DNA of 64,000 nt from Vanilla planifolia (GCA_023846275.1 CM043870.1:15608385-15672384), one strand, 5' to 3'. Counted from the first letter of the stretch, positions 22,681 to 35,899 are shown. Numbers and translations: made by a program. The notes: generated from the sequence alone by a model not told the origin.

Positions 22681-24936
22681 ATGCAATTTATTCCCAAATA
22701 TAATATGTTCATTTGGTTTTGGAAATGTGTTAATTTGTTGTACAAAATCATGGTGGGCATTCCCATCAAAAATAAAATGTGAAATATGGGATAAAATAAT
22801 AGGCATTCTTACATTATCACCTTGTAACTATGACCTGTAGAATAAAACACTATAAAATTTGAAGTCAATAATCATAAATAATGCACTTAAAGCTCAAAAA
22901 AGATGTAGCTCTAGACTAAAAAGAATAGGGTTGTACTAAAGCATGTCATTGTAAGAAAAATTGTGACAAAAGCTAAGGAAGAAAGGATAAGTACTCATGA
23001 AGAGTTCAATAAAGCCTTTGAAGAGAAGTCCCGATAAGGTGTGTTCTTGTTATTGTTAAAGGTTGTAGGCTCTTGTGGACTAAAAGGGATACTAGAAAGC
23101 TTAACATTAGATGCTTCCCTTTTAGATTGGTTCCTCTCTTGATCTTTTATAATATTTTGGCACTTTAAGGGGGGTGATTCATCATTGGTTTGTGGATAAA
23201 ATGAGGATCATGACTTGATTGGAGCTCTTGTTTTGTGCTAGAATTTCTAACCATTACTTGATGTCGTTAGGTATTAATAGCTTGATGAGGACAACAATTC
23301 AACAATTGTTGAGAGCACTTATCTTTGGATTGGGTATGTGGATCCCATGTGCAACTGGCTAAGTGACTTTGCCTCCATTCATAGCTATTATGGATCATTC
23401 TAGGTGAATAGCACTCATTGTCGACATTAGTGCTCATCAATTCTACAATCAGCTTTAGGTTGCTTCTTGTGATGTGACCAATTGGGGTGAATGGCATATC
23501 CCATCTTTTTTTACGCTTAAAAAAAGGTTTGCCCAAATAATAGTAAGGAATGGAACTTTGATTGATATCTGATATCCATAGCAAACATAGAAACGGGTCA
23601 AGGCTCATTTGGTTGTATGTATTTTAAAATCTGTATTTGAACAATGATGAAATTTATTGTTTGGTAGTTTGGGTTTGCAAATCTTATAGGAATTCAAAAT
23701 CTACAAGAATATTTAAGATCCTTGATTTTTCTATAAAGTGAGGTGTAATGAAATTTTGTTTTCTTTGGAATACCACCATTTCAATTGGAATTCATTGTTG
23801 TTAGATTTAGGCTGCCAAATTCTGTTATTGCCGCCATAGTGGATTGGCTGGTCACTGACAGTCAATTTTTGAAAACTTGACTTTCGTAAAATTAAATTTT
23901 AAATGCCTATAATAAATATATTCAACTAAATGCATGATATGAAATTTCAATTTTATCTTTTATAATTTCATGTAAAATACTCAGAGTTAGAATTATAACT
24001 AACCATATGGATATATGATAAAGAGGATTTAAAATTGTTGATGGAAAAAGTAGAAAGACTTGTCAAAATATAAAATGTATTGTTTGACAAACTTGATATA
24101 TTCTAAACACCCATGGAGAAAGCCATGAGATCATCACTGGTGCCTAAAAGAGAAATGGGAACTTTATATTTGGCATTGTAAAACAGATAAGGTTTGTAAT
24201 TGAAATGATTTTGAATTCCACTAGAGAGAACATTAGCAGTAATGTCCTGAGATGATTGGAAAAAACCACTAGAGAAACTATTAATGGAGTAGAAAACCAT
24301 CAATTTTATTAGTCAAACCTAGATTCTATTGAAGAAAATAGGATGAAAATCAAATCTTTTAAAAATCTCTACATAAAAAGACCGGACCTCATGTGTACAT
24401 TAACTTGTTGCGACTCTATGAGTCTACTATTTTGCCCTGCAGATTTGTTGTAAAATGTCGTTTCTTTGGCTTTCGTGTATTCTAATAGAAACCCCTTTGT
24501 ATTTTATAATTTCATTTTGCAAAATTAATTTCATTTAGAATATATACATTGCTGCTTTCAGCATAAATTTAACAGATGATCCAATCTCTCAAGGTGATTG
24601 AAATTTTGTAGAATTTGGCTCACACGTTGGCAGGAATTACTCTTTTGGAATTTGCAAACATTCTTTACTTACATAATATAAATTATAGTTTATTGTTTCT
24701 TGGGCTACAGCTGAAAGATGATAAAAATGGTTATAGGAAATTAATAGGAGAACATTTTTACATTTATTAGCTGTCCTGGTTCTTTAGAAATTCAAAGAAT
24801 TTTTATCACTAAGTTTGTAAGCAATGCTTATATTCTTCTGTATAGATATTTTTAGTTAAAGATGCTGGGTTATGTGTACTCTATAACTGTATTGTTTTAA
24901 AACTAAATTTTGTAATTTTTGCTTTTCTTTCTTTAG
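22681..24936. other. 3' part of the long intron, no transposon recognised
   Basis: AT-rich intronic sequence leading to a polypyrimidine tract and the acceptor AG at 24936. A 113-codon open frame on the minus strand (23267-23608) is the longest here; it starts MSLDPFLCLL, contains a basic KRKKRW and several Cys/His, and resembles nothing I know. It is listed as an observation rather than a gene. Confidence 0.45.
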
Positions 24937-25889
24937 GTCGTCATCTAGATGATACATGGGTAGCACAAATTGGTAACCGATTGGATAGCTTCCTTAGTTG
25001 GAAGCAAGTTGGTTCAGGAACTCCCAGTGGGCGATTTGGACATACATGTACCATAGTAGGCAGTGATCTTGTCCTTTTTGGTGGCATCAATGACCACGGA
25101 ATTCGCCATAGTGATACCTGGGTTGGTCGAGTCATTCAGGATGGGTCATCTGGGATAAAGGTTTCTTGGAGGCTTTTGGATGCAGAGCCTGTTGTGCCTC
25201 CAGCTCGTGGTGCACATGCAGCATGCTGCATCGGAGAACAGCAAATACTTATCCATGGAGGTATGGGACAGAATGGTCTTAGATTGAATGATACGTGGAT
25301 GCTCGACCTATCTGATAACCATCATGCAAGTTGGCATCAAATCGTCCACACCAGGCCTTCTCCTTCAGCTCGTTCTGGTCATTCCATTACCTGGATTGGA
25401 GACAAGCGCATTGTTCTCTTTGGTGGAAGAGGAGCAGGTTATGAGGCACTCAATGACTTGTGGATACTAGACATTGGGGAAGAAAATCCTAAATGGAATG
25501 AGCTCACGTATGAATCCTCGAGCTTAGTAAGTGAGATGCCCCTTCCTCGTGTTGGGCACTCAGCGACAATGTTAATGGGTAGAAAGATTCTGGTGTATGG
25601 TGGCGAGGACTCACTACGGCATCGTAAAGGTGATTTTTGGGTTCTAGATGTCGGTTCTATATTAAGGTTTCTCACTACTGGATTGAAGAAAAACCTGAGA
25701 AGAATGTGGAGGAAGCTTCAGGTGGAAGGGCTTTGCCCAAACTACAGATCCTTTCACAGTGCATGCGCTGACCTTGGTGGCTGTCGCGTCTATGTTTTCG
25801 GTGGTATGGTTGATGGTGTGGTTCATCCTGGTGAAGCTTATGGGTTGAGATTCGACGGTGAGCTCTACTTGTTGGAGTTTCTCATTTAG
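24937..25889 (+). CDS. F-box/kelch-repeat protein, exon 2 (residues 145-461)
   Basis: This exon completes the F-box/kelch protein. Kelch repeat 1 ends with RHLDDTWV. Further kelch units begin near residues 174 (PSGRFGH), 233 (PPARGAH), 287 (PSARSGH), 347 (PLPRVGH) and 412 (PNYRSFH). Each has the hydrophobic strand, double Gly (LFGG, IHGG, VYGG, VFGG) and, in most, the distal W (DTW, DLW, DFW). Six units predict a beta-propeller that recruits the ubiquitylation substrate. The C-terminus is GELYLLEFLI with stop TAG at 25887-25889. The total of 461 aa is close to the family's usual length, with no frameshift, so the gene looks functional. The substrate cannot be inferred. Confidence 0.92.
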
Positions 25890-26240
25890 TTCCAAGAAAG
25901 AGTCAACCAGAGAGGAGCTAAGTGTGCAATTCTAGTCAAAAAAATTGGTCATTACTGTCATCATAGTAATTTCTGTTGCAAATGACTTGATTAACTCTGC
26001 TCTACCACTTATCTGCAAGTTCCACCTTGATCTTGAAGAAATCGTCGTTCGGATGTATGGCAGCAAAGATATCATGAAAGGATACTGCGTAAAAGACCTG
26101 TGCAGTTCTGCTCCACCACCTGTGTTCTGCTTTTGTTGCTATTGCATTTGCATCACATATGACAAGTTATATGAATGAAAAATGTTCCATGAAACTGTTG
26201 TCCTCCTGTGAGCATAACATGAAATAAAATTCTGGAAAGA
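25890..26240 (+). other. Probable 3' UTR with AATAAA polyadenylation signal
   Basis: Sequence after the stop stays less AT-rich than the intergenic DNA for about 300 bp. It contains AATAAA at 26223-26228. A 77-codon open frame at 25945-26178 lies wholly in this region and has no domain resemblance; it is treated as UTR. Other possible signals lie further on, so the exact 3' end is not fixed. Confidence 0.45.
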
Positions 26241-29200
26241 TCTGAAGCATTTCGATGGGTAGATGTGCCATTCTTTTGTGCTGATTTGCGATGATAAAAA
26301 AATTCCTTAATAAGCAGTACCATCTCAGTAATGAAATTACTCGGGCACGATAGAGAAAATCGTTGTATTTGTGCAAAAACCGGCCATGAGATTTGTGTTG
26401 GAACTTTTAGTTTTGTACTAAAATTGCAACTGTAACAGTTCTTATTGTATTAAGGTGGTTAATATTTAAACTGTTAAAAGTTGCTGAAAGCCTTGCTATG
26501 CGCAATTAATGCATCACCTGAGCCTGTCTCTGTGAACATGGGGATTAATATTGAATAACAACTTGCTATCGACGGCTATAATGTTCAGTTATTTTTTTTA
26601 AGAAAAGGCAAACTTAATAGACTAAAAAAATGATGGCATAGATGCATATGCAAATTTAGATGCAAGTGTCTTTGGTAAACAATGCAAGGTAAGAAGCTAA
26701 ATGTAATGATCTATACAATAGCACTTTTTAGTCAAATTTGATCAACTGAGAAGCTTCGTGTTAAGAGTAATTAAATTATCATGGTTCAAATTACGTTGGT
26801 GAAAATGAAGTTACCAAACAATCCTAATTAATCCCAATTGAAAAAGGGACGTGTGGATATCAATAAATGATGGCTTTCTTAAACTAGAATTCAACTTTAA
26901 AAAAAAAGAATACAAGGGAAAAGAGAAAAACATGCACAAATTAAATCTTGACATAGAGTGGTTTGGCTCCTAGATCATCTTCACCTCCCCCAGATAATCG
27001 GCTATTCTAAGCTTGTTAACACTTAAAAACTACTAGCAGCATAACTAGGACTTATATGAGATCAAGCCATGGCAACCCATACAAACAAATCACACAAGAG
27101 TGCAACCTTGAACTATTTCAGCAGTGTAGAATCCTTAAAAGCCTCATATTCTATGGAAGGAAATGCAGCATTCCAATATGAGATGAAATCTACACCAATT
27201 TTCTTAAAGACCACTTATGATGGATCACAAACCTTAGATAAAAATGGAGTTACGAAAATGATTAAAAAATCACTTTATGCAAACAAGCTTACTGATTTAA
27301 GTGAGTGATTGCAAAGAAACGTAGCCAAACTTAAATGAAAATTATGTTGGGTTTAAGGAGTAGAGTGGTGGATTTAGGGGTTGGGTTTATGGAAAAAAAA
27401 AACATTTATGTGAGGGCTTGTTTGAATGAAGGTAGAGTGGTGTTTTGGAAGTGATTTGAGGAATATTTAAAGTGTTGGCTACTTAAGAACATATATGGTA
27501 AGGAACTCTTGTTATAATGAGTCAAGTTTTAAGTCTATTTGATTGGATGTAAATTAAAATTTATATAATTTTTACAATTAGTGGTTACAAATAATGGAAT
27601 TATAATTCTATATTACATTATATGGTTAAATATATTATTGTGACAAATAAAAAATTATTATATGAATTATTGTATCTCAAATTTAGTTCTTAAAATTAAA
27701 GCTACAATTCAAAAACTTGAATGTGGTTGATAGTTTGTGCTAGTCTAGTGGTGATCGATGATAAAATTTTGATGGTGGCATGATGGAGGTAGATAGCTCA
27801 ATTATCTAACAATTAGCAATAATCTAACAATTTCGTGGCAAACTACATTTCAATGAAGATCAATTGGTAGTCAGCAACATGATCCAACAATAGGCAGTAA
27901 TGATATAGTAAAAGATGTTTGTTAGTGGCACAGGTTAGCCGATGACAATTGATACATCCGAGTAGACGATAGAGTGGGCATCCAACAATGTCAATGTAAG
28001 GCAATGCTCATCTATGTAGTGCTTTAATCGAAATTATGCTTGTTCAAAACAATGTGAGTTAGTTTTACCTATTTTGTTTCCAAAGAAACCAAAATCCTTG
28101 CTTTTGAATGCTTGCAACAATTTCAAATTTCATATGGATTTATGAATGTTATCCAACAAATGAAGAAATTTTGTCAATTCCATCATTTTGGCAATGATGA
28201 ATTTGAAATGTAAGAAACAAAATAAACCCTTAGGATAAACATTTAAACCTCTTTTTCTTATTAAAAATTATCTCTTCACAAATCTAGTAGTTTCTTATGG
28301 TAAGCTAGTTGTTTCATGCTTTCCAAGTCATATTTGAACTATTTGGCTAGAAATTGAATCATAGAATCAGTTATAAACATTGAGAAGACTTTGCTTTCCT
28401 TGGCTCAACCCAATTGATTGAACCTTTCAATTGATACTCCTAGTGAGGATAAAATTACCTTTTCTATTGATATAAATTGATTTAGATAATCAAACTATTT
28501 GTTAGATAGTCTTAATTAAGTAAAACTTAGCCTCTTTGACTCCATAGTTTGATCATTATTAAAATTTTTGCAAGTATGGTACCATATGATTATATGCAAA
28601 ACATTAGTATGCTAACTACTTCACGCATGTTGGAAGAATGCCCTAATACCAACTTGATCCATGTCCCTCCACCAAAAGTCTTTTTAGGGGATAACACTAT
28701 GTCAATAAGTACTTGTGAAAGGATAGTCTTAAGAGTAGAAAACAAAATTAGCAAAAAATAGAAATTTTCTTACACAATAGTTCTTCTTTCTACAATGATA
28801 CCCTTAAACACATTTAATTCAATCAAACCCTCTTGCGAAGAATATCCTTACATGAACTCCATTTACTTAGATTCAACTAAATGTGTTTAGATTTATGAGG
28901 AAATTGTCAAGGACAAAGCTTGCATATTCTATACACTCACCACACATTATCATCACTCTTGATCCTAAGTTTGCTTAGATTTGCAAAAAAAATTTAGGTT
29001 GATGTGTAGGCGTCTCTCCAAGATAAGGACTTATGGAGACTACTTTGATTTGGGGAGTTTCATTTCAAAATAACTTACTCCTTTGTTTGCTAGGTTCAAA
29101 ATTTGAATTTTCATATATTATCAAATGATTCAATTTCAATGGATGCTATACCTCTTCTTGTTCCTTAATTCTATAAAATATTTATAAAATCTATTTTATA

Positions 29201-30174
29201 AAATGGAAAAATTATTTTGTTTGATTAAATATATAGGATATATCCTTGAAAAATTTAAACCTAAATTTAAGATTTAGATGCCTAGAAGATGATATAATGA
29301 TAAAGCATTTCAAAATCATGGTAAATTGTAAATCCTTATAGAATATAATTAAGATATATAAAAAGGAAGTAGGATAAAGTTGAATTGCCAAAACAACAAA
29401 TTGATTTTTGTGATTTTAGTTAAGAAAAGCTTTAAAGGTTAAAATCTCAAAAAATCTATAAATTCCTTAGAGTTAATGTATCACTTATAATCAAAAAGGA
29501 ATTCAACTAAACCTAAATTCCAATGTCTTAATACAATATTGGATCTTATGTAAACCTTAAGTATTAAAAGCAAAGCTTAAGATTTTATATCTTAGCAAAT
29601 GGTTATACATTAATTAGCAAAGGCACTTAAGTTGTTTTGGACTTAGTTTCTACATAATCTTATGTTAGGTTGCTATGTGGATTGGCCTAGTTACTATCTA
29701 ATCTATGCGAGCTAATAAAATTTGATTAGAATCCACACAATCTTATTGCTACTATAGCATAAGTATCATGTCTAGCAATCTCCAAAATCATCTTCCATTA
29801 GATTTCTATTGAATATATGAACACCCATAATGAATAATTAAAAACATTAGTCTCGCTCAAAATAATAGAAGGCTAGAAATTTTATTAGCTAAAGGTTATC
29901 TTGAGGATATCATGTATGTTAGAAATTCTAAGCATATATTACATGATCTAACTATAATGACCCTTCTCCTACACCATAATTATATGATTACTACTTCTTA
30001 ACCAGTTAAAACTCTTATTTTTCCTAAATCTTAGTTTTCAAATGGATAGAACCTCCCTTATATTTTGTTTATTTTTCCCAAAATATATTCATAAGAATTC
30101 AATGCAAATAATTTTGGTAATTTTCCTATGTAATTATATATATTCTAGATATATCCTAATACAACACATCTAAT
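26241..30174. other. AT-rich intergenic region, nothing firmly recognised
   Basis: About 4 kb without a gene I can support. A 79-codon frame at 27069-27308 (MATHTNKSHKSATLNYF...) and a 70-codon frame at 28549-28761 show no known domain. A tract with GGTGG/GATGG and CAACAA words at about 27720-28010 may be decayed repeat. Old transposon debris is likely but cannot be classified by eye. Confidence 0.4.
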
Positions 30175-30262
30175 AGAGTTATCCACATCCATATTGATAA
30201 GAAGATCATTTTCAAGTTCATTGAATCCAAAATGAATAAAAAATTTAAGGGAGAAAACAAAA
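30175..30262 (+). mobile_element. 3' internal tail of another compact gag element, abutting LTR copy 4
   Basis: It aligns with the last about 85 bp of element B's internal region (32630-32715): GATCAT/GATCAC, CAAG(T/C)T, ATTGAATC, a purine-rich AATTTAAGGGAGAAAAC run, then AAAATG. A 3' internal end directly before the 5' LTR of element B means LTR copy 4 was shared by two element bodies, or one element inserted or recombined into another. Confidence 0.6.
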
Positions 30263-30846
30263 TGACAAACTACAAGTGGGGGCACTAGTACACACACAAA
30301 AGGATGTGACGTGCCATGTGCCCACATATTTGTGGAGAATGGGTAGACACGTAGTGCACATGCACCCAATTAACCACCTACCATGCATGCATTCTGCATG
30401 TGTGTAGTAAGTGCATCTATTGCACCACCACAGTCAATGAGTGCACAAAAAATTATCTTTTTGCAAGAATAGTACCCATATGTTTACATGCGTGTGGAAT
30501 GGGCGTGACTGTACACAGTGCAAAAATTTGGGAATTTTAAATTTCTAGCTTTTTTTATGATTAAATATTGTATTGCAACCTCTATATAATAATGTATGAA
30601 GAATGTATGAAATAATTCAAAAATGTTTGAACTTATAAGAAGTGGGAAATTTAGAATTTTGTGAATTCAAAACCACTTGAAGGGAATCTTTTTTGAGAAT
30701 TCAATCTTCTTGTGGCAAAAACCCTCTTATCTTTCTCCTTTTTCCTTACTCCTTGCCATTATCGTGCTACCACTTTCATTACTCTTACTCTAAAAAGAAG
30801 GTCTATTGATAAGGGCTTGGGTTAAGAACATGTTGCAGATAGATTA
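30263..30846 (+). repeat. LTR copy 4: 5' LTR of compact gag element B
   Basis: It starts TGACAAACTACAAG and ends near GTTGCAGATAGATTA. The U3 part holds CATGCATGCATT and TGCATGTGTG words. The R/U5-like part matches the other copies (TTTTTTGAGAATTCAATCTTC, pyrimidine block, AGAACATGTTGCAGA). A primer-binding-site-like TGATATCAAAGCGC follows at 30855. Confidence 0.7.
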
Positions 30847-30879
30847 TATTGTTTTGATATCAAAGCGCTTTGATTGGAT

Positions 30880-32350
30880 ACGATGTAAGGAAAAAAGAAG
30901 ACAGTAGAAGAGCAATCCATGAAAGGGAATTAGGAGATTGAAGAGGTTTTAGTCAAGGTGACAATGCCAACTATTTCAACATTAAGTTTGGAGACATAGA
31001 TAGCTTTGTTAACCAACAGATATAAGTATTAATAAAGATGATGCTAAAATTCTAATCCCTTCGTACAATATATCCAAAAGAAAATTTATCAAAAGAAAAT
31101 TCTCTTAATAAAAAAATAGATTAATTTAGTAATTCCAAGATAATTGAAGATAAAGATAAGGATGATATCAATCTTACTTTTTTGATACTTGAGAAATAAT
31201 AATATTATTTTAAGATAGATGCTACACTTGATTTATAAATTTATGATGATACAATAAATTCAAAAAAATTAAATATCTTATTGGAGAAACTAAAGACATA
31301 TTTTTCTCTATATGATAGTTTATCATTAAATAAAATGGTTTATACTTGATTGAAAATAATGAGTCATGTGTTAGCCTTGTTGAATGCTCAGTTAAGAAAT
31401 GACACAGTTATAGAAGTGAAATGGAGCCAATTTAAGCAATTATTTTAGAAAATTTTTATTCCATGGGTTATTTGAAGAAAAGATAAAGAAAGTCATACTC
31501 TATGATATCAATAAGAATAAATAATGTAAGAATATACTATAAAATTTTAAAAACAAATTATGAGTTTGAGAATATTTATTAAAGATATACAAATATTATC
31601 AAAGTATATTATAAATTGTACTATCATATTATCACTAAATTATCTCTTTTTCTTATTCAATCTTTGAACAAGTCAATACATTTTTTATGTCAATAAAAAA
31701 TAAGAATAAATATAAAGAAATAAAACTAAAAAGACAAATTACAAAGAGGTATAAGTGTAAGTCTAAAACTTAGTAACAAAAAAAATAGTATTCTACAATA
31801 AAGTATATTATAACCACACTTAAACAATACTCATACTAGCAAAAATCAAAATAATTATGATCACTACAAAATTAGTAGACATGTATGAGGAAAATGTTGG
31901 AAATTGTTTCTTGAACTTTTTTTAGAAATATTCAAGAAGAACAAAGTACCTATTATATCAGTGACTAAGAAGATTCTTGACACTTTTCTTCAAGTTGATA
32001 AAAACTTGTCTTTTATAGTGACTCTAAAAGACATTTCTCACAAAGTAAAGTAATAAAAGAACTCTTCACTATCAAAATAAAAGTGACAAAAGAGTTTATT
32101 AATGTGATTATTGATACTAGAGAAAAAAAAATCTAATATCAGAAAGTCTTATGAAAAGACTAAAGTTAGAGACCACACCACATCTATGACCTTAGTCCTT
32201 AGGGTGGATTCATAAAAACTTCAACAAAAAAATTTAAAAATAATACAAGACAAAGTTTGCCATCACTAAAGATCATATTTATGAGATTACTTGTGAAATG
32301 TTACCTCTAGATATCTACCAAATTATACTAAGGAATCCCACTTATAGGAT
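30880..32350 (+). pseudogene. gag-protease remnant of element B
   Basis: It is homologous to 13060-14500. Segments recognisable in broken frames include GNEEIEE-like and TKKILDTFLQVDKNLSF (about 31965-32020), and IIDTR with KNLIS-like sequence at 32107-32140. Stops and frameshifts are frequent, so no product is expected. The final part, after the protease (LPLDIYQIIL ... NPTYRI), fits the protease C-terminus. Confidence 0.55.
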
Positions 32351-32715
32351 TGCGATGCTTTTAATTATTAATAAGCACAGCAATATTAATTCATGAAGGA
32401 TGAACAACAATTCCTTTTGACTCGAGACAAAAATGTATTAACAAAAGGTGTTATTGTTACTGACTAAATGAATAGGTTAGTGAACACTTGCTAAGGATAT
32501 GTGTTACTAACAAAATCAAGAAAACCATGTAGTGGGATCGATGTAAGTCTCAATCTTCTAAAGAAGATAACTAAACCATGTACGTTAGAGAATCAATTAA
32601 AAAAAGAAGATTTGATATGACTAAAATCTCAAAAAGAAGGGACCTATGATTAGGAGATCACCTCCAAGCTTATTGAATCTAAATTGGGTGAAAATAATTA
32701 ATGGTGGAGGCAAAA

Positions 32716-33412
32716 TGGCAAAAAATATTGATCTAGTATGAAGTAAAAAGATCGTGCATTAGGACACTAGTGAAGACACATTACAAGTGCACCAGAATGC
32801 ATGTTGTAGCATGTTGGCCAAGCGCTATGCATAGAGTCATGAACGTGCATGTGAAAGGCATGATGTAATAGATGCTTGCATGCATTGGAGCTTGTGTTCC
32901 CATAAAATGGACACGCTTATGAACCTATCACGCTATCATGGTTAACACATGCAAAGAAGGCAATTTGTGCAAGGTACAATACTAGCATGCATGAATACCC
33001 CCTTAAAGTGGCTGTGCACATGTAGAGTATGGACAAACAAATGCGAACAGGTGAGAGATTTTTCCAAAATTTTTAAAATATATAGAATTTTAAATTTCTT
33101 ATCAAAATCATAAGTTTTTTCTTTTATGATTAAATATTATATCCCAATCTCTATAATATAGTATGAATGATATATGAAGCAAATTAGAGAAATCTAAACT
33201 TGTAAGAAATAAGAAATTCAAAACTTGATGAATTTAGAATCCCTTGAAGAGAATCTTTATAGAAAATTTAATCTTCTTATGATAAAAACCTTTTTCTCTT
33301 TCTCCTCTCTTTGCTTCTCACCATTATCATGCTTGTACTTTTGCAACTACTACTCTAAATAAAAGATCTATTAACGAGGGTTCAAGAATAAGAACACCTC
33401 ATTGACAGATCA
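32716..33412 (+). repeat. LTR copy 5: 3' LTR of compact gag element B
   Basis: It starts TGGCAAAAAATATTG and ends CATTGACAGATCA. At 697 bp it is longer than its 5' partner (584 bp), mainly because of extra TGCATG-rich U3 sequence around 32790-33050. The conserved part (AGAAAATTTAATCTTCTTATG, pyrimidine block, AGAACACCTCATTGACAGATC) matches the other copies. Confidence 0.7.
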
Positions 33413-35899
33413 AATATAGATCCATAACTATCCATTATCCTTTTACAGTAAATTATATTTATATTAAATTATGGTTTAATAAGAGGAGGTGAATTGCTAT
33501 GAACACAAGTTTTTTTCTTAAAAAAATATTTTAAAGTAATGTTTAATAAGCTTGAGGATGTCTCTAAAAGTGATTTAATACAAATTTTTATTTTATTTTG
33601 AAACACATTAATTTTTTAATAACATTTTTTTTATAAAATTATGAAATAAAAAAATTAATAAAGATTAAAATGTACACCAATGATTTTTAGGTAGTTTAGC
33701 TTAAAGTCAAGCTTATGTCTACCCTTTGCAAAAATTAGACAAAAATAAAACAAAACAAAATAAGTCTTTTACAAAAAGATGAATAAGTTAAACCCTCACA
33801 ATAATGAAACAAAAGAGATAGACTATTATGACTTTACAATAAAATAAATTTATACATACAAAAAATAATTTAATGATAAAAATAAAAATTAATACAAACA
33901 AAAATCTTATACTTGATAAAATACTTAACAAGACACAAGTGTTTTAATTGAATCAATTAGAAATAAAAAATTAAAAACTTAGCCAATTTAAGAAAGTAAA
34001 ATTATAAGTTTGATGACTAAAAGAATTGCCAATGGAAGTAATAATGAGTATTGACAGCTTATAGCTTGAATGATTAGAAAATATGGTTTTAATTTTATCA
34101 AGATTTCATAAACAATTCATCAATCCATTATGTTCAAAAAATCTTCTATTTATAGACATTTTCTAATAACTAAAAACAGTTACCAAACTGACTAATTAAC
34201 CATTATTGGTTGGTTAATATTTTTAATTAAAAACTAGGTATTATTTAAATCAAAGGTCTAACGACTCTCAAATAACTAAAATAGTTGTTGTGTAAGAGCC
34301 ACATGATTAAAAGTATTTTGGACTTTTTGATCATAAAAACTATGCAATCGAATGGTTGGAGTTAAACTGGCAAAGTTTAGGAAATAGGATTAGATCTAAA
34401 CCATTTCATCTCAAAGTAATCAAATGACTATATTTAGATCTTAGTGTTAGAAGAAACATAATCATGTGGCTACAAAATTTAGTGATCAAACGAGAAATTT
34501 AATTTGGAGTTTTTAAAAGGTAGATGAGATTATGATAATTTAATTAAGAAATTGCATAATCAGATGACACACATCACCCTCATAATTCAGAAGTTAGTTG
34601 TTCAAAACTAATGTTGAGGTTTAGTCCCACATTACTTTCTATAGATTGTGTTATTGCTTTATAAGCATCTACATGTGTTAAAAAGGTAGCCTTGAAATTG
34701 GGTTTATTGCCTCATTTTTTTGTTCGAGATTTAGTCACCCGCATTATTAGCAATTAATTATGTTTTATATACAAAGTTAAAAAATGTTTCAATCTTATAC
34801 AGTTAATAAATATGGGTTTCGAGAGTTATGTCCCGACTCAATTACTATAGCAAAATGGGTTCAGGAGTGGTGTTGTGACTCGTGATGTATGCTTTAGATT
34901 TATAATAGTTTAGGTTAATTAAGATTAGTATTTTTTATTATTATTACATTTATTAATTAAATATTTATTTTTTCGACAAGTTATTAAAAAATGATTTCTA
35001 AAGATATGATCAAGATAAAATGCTTCATAAGGTGGTCAAAGATAAAATGATCAAGGATATTAAAACCTTAAATATTTTTCAAGATGATTAATCTAAATAA
35101 AATTTAATTTTTATGTCTTGTAAGAATAATTTCAATCAAGCTTAAGTTTTTAAATAAATTAAAAGTGAAATATCTAAATTAAACCCAAAATAAATCTCTT
35201 AGTGATCTGTCACTTAAACTAAGACAATGTTTTATCGAAATTGATATTTGCTCTTCTTCTTCTTTAAGTTATTCATTAAAAATGAGCATTGGCTATTTGA
35301 AATCTAAAAATTTACTGAAAATAAATTATTAAAAATACTTAAAATTTGTTATCGTCAAATAAAACACCATGATCGAGGGTCAACAACAAAATATAGATTA
35401 CATGTATAAGAGACAAACCTTTTAGTTTTGTCATAAAGCTTTAAAAAAAGCAAATCTCTTTAATAAATTATTTCTTTTTTTATTCATCTTTGCATCATGA
35501 TTTTGATACACCTAAAATGTTTCACAAAAAATAGGTTGAACATATTTATTTATCAACAATTGAATAAACAAATAATGCTCAATTATGCTTCTACCATAAC
35601 TTGAAATAATAAATTTGATAAACATGTGTCACAAGCACAAAAGAAGAAAATATACACAATGTAGTCTTTGGAGTTTTCTTTTCTTTTTTTTAATGAGTTC
35701 TTATTTATTGGTATCTATTTCTATTTAACTAAGTAAATCTTATGATGGCTATGATGTTATTCCCATACACTCTCTCTTGAGGTAGTCAATTAATCTCATA
35801 TTTTTAGTATACTTATTTATAATAAAAATATTATTTATTAATTATTTAGATCATAATTCATACACAAGATGTTTAATATTTTAATATTAATTAATCTTA
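33413..35899. other. AT-rich intergenic region
   Basis: No gene seen. A segment near 34610-34640 (TGTTGAGGTTTAGTCCCACATT) carries a phrase common in plant LTR and TRIM sequences, but no paired repeat was found. The tract at 33490-33960 is unusually A-rich on the + strand. Confidence 0.4.

Larger units (their letters stand above)
9625..24936 (+). other. 15.3-kb phase-1 intron of the F-box/kelch gene
   Basis: The donor is G|GTAAGT at 9625 and the acceptor is TTTCTTTCTTTAG ending at 24936. Splicing joins G from exon 1 to GT of exon 2 as a Gly codon and restores a continuous kelch repeat (SQGG-RHLDDTWV), strong support that both halves are one gene. The intron contains a compact gag-protease LTR element in sense orientation and a Ty3/gypsy element in antisense. 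About 6 kb of AT-rich sequence with no recognised elements remains. The retrotransposons account for roughly 60 percent of its length. Confidence 0.88.
30263..33412 (+). mobile_element. Compact non-autonomous LTR element B (gag-protease only, TR-GAG-like)
   Basis: Second copy of the arrangement at 12550-15390: LTR, primer-binding site, gag remnant (about 30880-31700), protease remnant (about 31950-32200), polypurine tract (about 32695-32715, AATTAATGGTGGAGGCAAAA), LTR. Internal blocks align with element A in order. The protease active site at 32113-32121 is DTR. RT, RNase H and integrase are absent. It lies outside the F-box gene, which shows the family is dispersed. Confidence 0.7.

Noticed and set aside
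25288..25895. Other-frame open frames within exon 2 on both strands
   Set aside because: They are shadows of the kelch-repeat coding frame, which has clear domain structure.
25945..26178. 77-codon open frame just after the F-box gene
   Set aside because: It lies in the probable 3' UTR, has no domain, and precedes the AATAAA at 26223.
34605..34900. Possible TRIM/Cassandra-type element suggested by TTTAGTCCCACATT
   Set aside because: No paired terminal repeat and no 5S-rRNA-like sequence could be found nearby.
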